The position numbers and the translations under genes were made by a program. DNA of 64,000 nt from Pseudomonas lalucatii (GTDB lineage: Bacteria > Pseudomonadota > Gammaproteobacteria > Pseudomonadales > Pseudomonadaceae). The stretch is taken from NCBI RefSeq assembly GCF_018398425.1, contig NZ_JADPMV010000001.1, positions 2,170,001 to 2,234,000 of the forward strand, in the 5' to 3' direction. Below, in pieces: positions 60,766 through 64,000 of the stretch. Under the pieces are notes generated by a model. That model saw nothing but the letters and a program-made list of their open reading frames with translations, was not told the DNA's origin and made no database searches. How positions within the stretch are numbered: the first letter of the stretch is position 1; every line of letters begins with the position of its first letter.

Positions 60766-61310
60766 GAGGCCGCCTGATCGGCCTGCTGCTGGTGATCGCC
60801 GGCCTGGCCTACCCCTTTGCCGTGTACTTCGGCATCGAGCGGTTGCCACCGCAGGCCTTCGCCGCCCTGCTCGGCGGCCTCTGGCTGGGGCGCCTGCTGC
60901 TCGGCGAGCAGCGCCCCGGCAGCCGCTGGATGGCCCTGGCCGCCCTGGCCTTCTGCCTGTTGCTGGGCCTGGCCGGCGAGCCGGCGCTGCTGCGCTGGTA
61001 CCCGGTGCTGCTCAGCGCCCTGCTGCTGGGCCTGTTCGGCCTCAGCCTGAGGTTCGGCCCGCCACTGGTGGAGCGCCTGGCGCGCCTGCGCGAGCCGCAA
61101 CTGCCGGAGGTGGCGGTGGGCTACACGCGCAAGGTGACCCAGGTCTGGGCCCTGTTCTTCCTCGCTAACGGCCTGGTGGCCGCCGCCCTGACCCTGTGGG
61201 CGCCGCTGGCCTGGTGGACCCTGTACAACGGCCTGATCGCCTACGCCCTGATGGGCCTGCTGTTCGCCGGCGAGTGGCTGCTGCGCCAGCGCGTGCGGAG
61301 GAGCGCATGA
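60762..61310 (+). CDS. Polytopic membrane protein of aryl-polyene-type cluster (COG4648-like)
   Basis: A 182-residue hydrophobic protein with about five membrane segments (LIGLLLVIAGLAYPFAVYFG, ALAFCLLLGLAG, LLSALLLGLFGLSL, VWALFFLANGLVAAAL and LIAYALMGLLFAGEWLL). The conserved YTRKVTQVWALFFLANG stretch is typical of a small membrane protein found in these clusters. Its biochemical role is unknown. ATGA overlaps join it to both neighbours. Confidence 0.85.
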   Translation: MRGRLIGLLLVIAGLAYPFAVYFGIERLPPQAFAALLGGLWLGRLLLGEQRPGSRWMALAALAFCLLLGLAGEPALLRWYPVLLSALLLGLFGLSLRFGPPLVERLARLREPQLPEVAVGYTRKVTQVWALFFLANGLVAAALTLWAPLAWWTLYNGLIAYALMGLLFAGEWLLRQRVRRSA

Positions 61311-62971
61311 ACTGGATCGCCCCCTCCCGGCTGCTGCTGCCTGCCGATGCCCCACGCCCGGTCTGCCCCGACCTCGACCACGCCGAGCTGTGCCGGCGCG
61401 CCCTGGGCCTGGCGGCCTGGCTGCGCGAACGCGACGTCCGCCGCGTCGCCCTGTACCTGGACGACGCCGCCTACCTGGCCATCGCCCTGCTCGCCGCCTG
61501 GCGCGCCGGCGCCCAGGTGCTGCTGCCGGCCGACGCCCAGGCGCAGACCCGCCGGCGCCTGGCCGGGCAGCTTGACCTGTGGCTCGATGCGCTGGACCCC
61601 GCCGCCACCGCCGCACCCCTGCCCGCCGCGGCCCTGGACCCCGAGCGCTGCCGCCTGACCCTGTGCACCTCCGGCTCCAGCGGCGAGGCCAAGCCGATCG
61701 ACAAGTCCCTGGGCCAGCTGGCCAACGAGGTCGAGGCGCTGGAGCGGCTGTGGGGCGCCAGCCTCGGCGCGGCGACCATTATCGGCAGCGTCGCCGCCCA
61801 GCATATCTACGGCCTGCTGTTCCGCGTGCTCTGGCCGCTGTGCGCCGGCCGCCCGTTCCTGCGGCGCGCCCTGCCGTTCCCCGAGGACCTGCAGCGCGCC
61901 AGCCTGGAGGCGCCGTCCGGCTTCGCCTGGGTGGCCAGCCCGGCCCTGCTCAAGCGCATGGGCGACAACCTCGACTGGCCCGCCCTGGCCCCGGTGCGCC
62001 GGGTCTTTTCCTCCGGCGGCGCGCTGCCGGCGGAGGCCGCCGCCACGCTGCAGACCCGCCTGGGGCAGTGGCCCACGGAAATCTACGGCAGCTCGGAAAC
62101 CGGCGGCGTCGCCTGGCGCCAGGGCAGCGAACCCTGGCACCCCTTCGCCGGGGTCGAACCGAGCCTGAACGCCGACGGCGCCCTGCGTATCGCCTCGCCC
62201 TATTTACCGGGCGGACACCGCGAACAGACGGCCGACGCCGCCGAGCTGCTGGCCGACGGCCGTTTCATCCTGCGCGGGCGCCTCGACCGCATCGTCAAGC
62301 TGGAGGAAAAGCGCATCGCCCTGCCCAGCCTCGAGCAGGCCCTGCTGGACCACGCCTGGGTCGCCGACGTCCGCCTCGGCGTGGTCCAGCAGGGCCGCGC
62401 CTACCTCGGCGCCCTGGTCGCCCTGAGCCCGGCCGGCGTGCATGCGCTGCGCAACCAGGGCCGGCGCGCCCTCACCGAGGCGCTGCGCCGGCACCTGTCC
62501 GGACACTGCGAAACCATCGCCCTGCCGCGGCGCTGGCGCCTGCTGCGCGAACTGCCCTACAACAGCCAGGGCAAGCTGGTCCAGACAAGCGTCGATGCCC
62601 TGATCGCCGCGCCCAGGCCGACCCGGGTCGAACCCCAGTCGGCGCTCGAGCAGGACGGCGAGTGGCGCCTGGAGCTGGAGGTGCCGCTGGACCTGGCGCA
62701 CTTCTCCGGCCACTTCCCGCAGACCCCGGTGCTGCCCGGCGTGGTGCAGATCGACTGGGCCCAGCAGCTGGCGCGCCGCCTCATCCCCGGGCTGCCGCCG
62801 CGCTTCGTCGGCATGGAGGTGCTGAAGTTCCAGCAGCTGGTGCGTCCCGGCGACCGGGTGCAGCTGGCCCTGCGTTTCGACGCCGAGCGCGGCAAGCTGT
62901 ATTTCGCTTTCCGCAACGGCGAGGCGGCCTGCGCCTCCGGCCGCATCCTGCTGCAGGCCGCCCATGCATAG
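61307..62971 (+). CDS. AMP-dependent acyl/aryl-ACP ligase fused to a hotdog dehydratase domain
   Basis: A 554-residue two-domain protein. Residues ~1-445 are an ANL adenylating enzyme: [16 protein letters not shown] (phosphate loop), [13 protein letters not shown], and the catalytic Lys in [14 protein letters not shown]. The last ~100 residues form a FabZ/ApeI-like hotdog dehydratase with [19 protein letters not shown]. It would load the aromatic starter (for example 4-hydroxybenzoate) onto the ACP and dehydrate intermediates. In E. coli ApeH and ApeI are separate proteins. I use the ATG at 61307; the longer frame is a shadow. Confidence 0.9.
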   Translation: MNWIAPSRLLLPADAPRPVCPDLDHAELCRRALGLAAWLRERDVRRVALYLDDAAYLAIALLAAWRAGAQVLLPADAQAQTRRRLAGQLDLWLDALDPAATAAPLPAAALDPERCRLTLCTSGSSGEAKPIDKSLGQLANEVEALERLWGASLGAATIIGSVAAQHIYGLLFRVLWPLCAGRPFLRRALPFPEDLQRASLEAPSGFAWVASPALLKRMGDNLDWPALAPVRRVFSSGGALPAEAAATLQTRLGQWPTEIYGSSETGGVAWRQGSEPWHPFAGVEPSLNADGALRIASPYLPGGHREQTADAAELLADGRFILRGRLDRIVKLEEKRIALPSLEQALLDHAWVADVRLGVVQQGRAYLGALVALSPAGVHALRNQGRRALTEALRRHLSGHCETIALPRRWRLLRELPYNSQGKLVQTSVDALIAAPRPTRVEPQSALEQDGEWRLELEVPLDLAHFSGHFPQTPVLPGVVQIDWAQQLARRLIPGLPPRFVGMEVLKFQQLVRPGDRVQLALRFDAERGKLYFAFRNGEAACASGRILLQAAHA

Positions 62972-63698
62972 GCCCTGCGCGGTGATCCCGGTGTACAACC
63001 ACGAGCACCCCCTGCCGCAGGTGGTCGCGGCGCTGCGCGACGCCGGCCTGCCCTGCGTGCTGGTGGACGATGCCTCCGGCCCGGCCTGCGCCGCGGTGAT
63101 CGACGAACTGGCGCGGCAGCCCGATTGCTTTTTGCTGCGCCTGGCGGCCAACCAGGGCAAGGGCGGCGCGGTCATGGCCGGGCTGCGCGAGGCGGCGCGC
63201 CTGGGTTTCAGCCATGCGCTGCAGGTGGACGCCGACGGCCAGCACGACCTGAGCGATGTCGAGCGCTTCCTCGCCCGCTCGCAAGAACAGCCCCAGGCGC
63301 TGATCTGCGGCTACCCGCAGTACGACGCCAGCGTGCCCAAGGGCCGCCTCTACGCCCGCTACCTGACCCATGTCTGGGTGTGGATCAACAGCCTGTCGCT
63401 GTCGATCCGCGACGCCATGTGCGGCTTCCGCGTCTACCCGCTGGCGGCCACGGTGGCGCTGCTCGACTCGACCCGGCTCGGCCGGCGCATGGACTTCGAC
63501 CCGGAGATCCTGGTGCGCCTGGCCTGGCGCAACCAGCCGATGCACTGGCTGCCCACCAAGGTGCATTACCCGCTGGACGGCCTCTCGCACTTTCGCCTGC
63601 TGCACGACAACGCGCTGATCTCCAAGATGCACGCCAAGCTGTTCTTCGGCATGCTGCTGCGCGCGCCGCTGATCCTCTGGCGGCGGTGGCGCGGATGA
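62964..63698 (+). CDS. Family 2 glycosyltransferase (dolichol-phosphate mannosyltransferase-like) of the cluster
   Basis: A 244-residue GT-A enzyme: AVIPVYNHEHPLPQVV, LVDDASGPACAAV, NQGKGGAVMAGL and the DxD region LQVDADGQHDLSD, followed by DAMCGFRVYPL and RMDFDPEILVRL. It resembles polyisoprenyl-phosphate glycosyltransferases and may attach a sugar to the polyene-lipid. It overlaps the ligase by eight bases and the next gene by four. Confidence 0.88.
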   Translation: MHRPCAVIPVYNHEHPLPQVVAALRDAGLPCVLVDDASGPACAAVIDELARQPDCFLLRLAANQGKGGAVMAGLREAARLGFSHALQVDADGQHDLSDVERFLARSQEQPQALICGYPQYDASVPKGRLYARYLTHVWVWINSLSLSIRDAMCGFRVYPLAATVALLDSTRLGRRMDFDPEILVRLAWRNQPMHWLPTKVHYPLDGLSHFRLLHDNALISKMHAKLFFGMLLRAPLILWRRWRG

Positions 63699-64000
63699 AC
63701 GAGCAGGCGAAGAGCGGCCACTGGGCCGGCCAGCGCGAGCGCGGCAGCCTCCTGCTGATGAGACTCACCGCCCTGGCCGCCCGCCATCTAGGCCGCCGCG
63801 CCCTGAGCCCATTGCTGCATGCCATAGTGCTGTACTTCTTCCTGTTCGGCGGCCAGGCGCGGCGCAGCATCCGCGACTACCAGCGCCACCTGGCCGCCTG
63901 GAGCGGGCGCGCCGAGCTGCAGCCGACCCGGCGCTCGGTGTTCCGCCAGTTCATGGCCTTCGCCGACGCCCTGCTCGACAAGCTGGACATCTGGCGCGGC
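63695..64000 (+). CDS. LpxL-like lipid acyltransferase, N-terminal part (3' end outside window)
   Basis: The first 102 codons of a protein starting MNEQAKSGHWAGQRERGSLL, then a membrane segment (LLHAIVLYFFLFGG) and RRSIRDYQRHLAAW. This is the N-terminus of the LpxL/HtrB-like acyltransferases that accompany aryl-polyene ligases. The HX4D active site would lie beyond the right edge. The start overlaps the glycosyltransferase stop (ATGA). Confidence 0.85.
   Translation, partial: MNEQAKSGHWAGQRERGSLLLMRLTALAARHLGRRALSPLLHAIVLYFFLFGGQARRSIRDYQRHLAAWSGRAELQPTRRSVFRQFMAFADALLDKLDIWRG

Overview
Organism: the window is uniformly very G+C-rich, with G or C at nearly every third codon position, and its gene order matches the Pseudomonas LPS-core/pyruvate-dehydrogenase chromosome segment (waaA, hldE, msbA, waaL, waaP/G/C/F, ilvE, glnE, aceEF, dipA, msrA, nhaP2, mscK, selO, usp, parA). 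I read it as chromosomal DNA of a non-aeruginosa Pseudomonas or a close relative. I see no rRNA, tRNA, insertion sequence, prophage, plasmid origin or CRISPR array. No gap between genes exceeds about 270 bases. || Layout: 1-0.6 kb, the 3' end of a TolC-type outer membrane channel. 0.67-1.95 kb, waaA (minus). 2-5.3 kb, a LysR regulator divergent from an SMR pump, then an FAD oxidoreductase, an aldo/keto reductase and a conserved protein. 6.4-12 kb (minus), msbA-mig-14-dnpA-hldE. 12.1-14 kb (plus), waaL plus an LPS-kinase-like gene. 14-31.4 kb (minus), a 15-gene run: glnE, ilvE, waaF, waaC, waaG, four LPS kinase genes, a carbamoyltransferase, three glycosyltransferases, a DUF6625-like protein and a hexapeptide O-acetyltransferase. 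31.65-36 kb, aceE-aceF. 36-52.3 kb, a periplasmic hypothetical, dipA, msrA, an HD-GYP protein, rlmJ, a broken nitronate monooxygenase gene, an acyl-CoA dehydrogenase, a K+/H+ antiporter, mscK, selO and a racemase. 52.5-58.5 kb, an SLC13 transporter, a hydrolase, a LysR regulator, trxC, a tandem universal stress protein and an orphan ParA. 58.77 kb to the right edge, the first eight genes of an aryl-polyene-type lipid/polyketide operon that continues beyond the window. || How it works together: the left half builds, phosphorylates, decorates and exports LPS. HldE makes the heptose donor, WaaA/C/F/G and the other glycosyltransferases build the core, WaaP and relatives phosphorylate it, a carbamoyltransferase modifies heptose, MsbA flips core-lipid A and WaaL adds O-antigen. 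Mig-14 and DnpA, linked to peptide and antibiotic tolerance, share the msbA operon. The middle is central metabolism plus c-di-GMP and osmotic/ion homeostasis. The right edge is an envelope-pigment pathway. || Strongest observations: an exact 83-bp duplication that destroys the nitronate monooxygenase gene (or is an assembly error); an ANR/FNR-type class II promoter for the stress protein; paired FadR/PdhR-like dyads about 52 bp apart upstream of aceE; a perfect T-N11-A LysR operator; LPS kinase paralogs that have lost the catalytic Asp; and the rearranged core locus with a DUF6625-like gene and an acetyltransferase. I found no clearly undescribed defence or mobile system.
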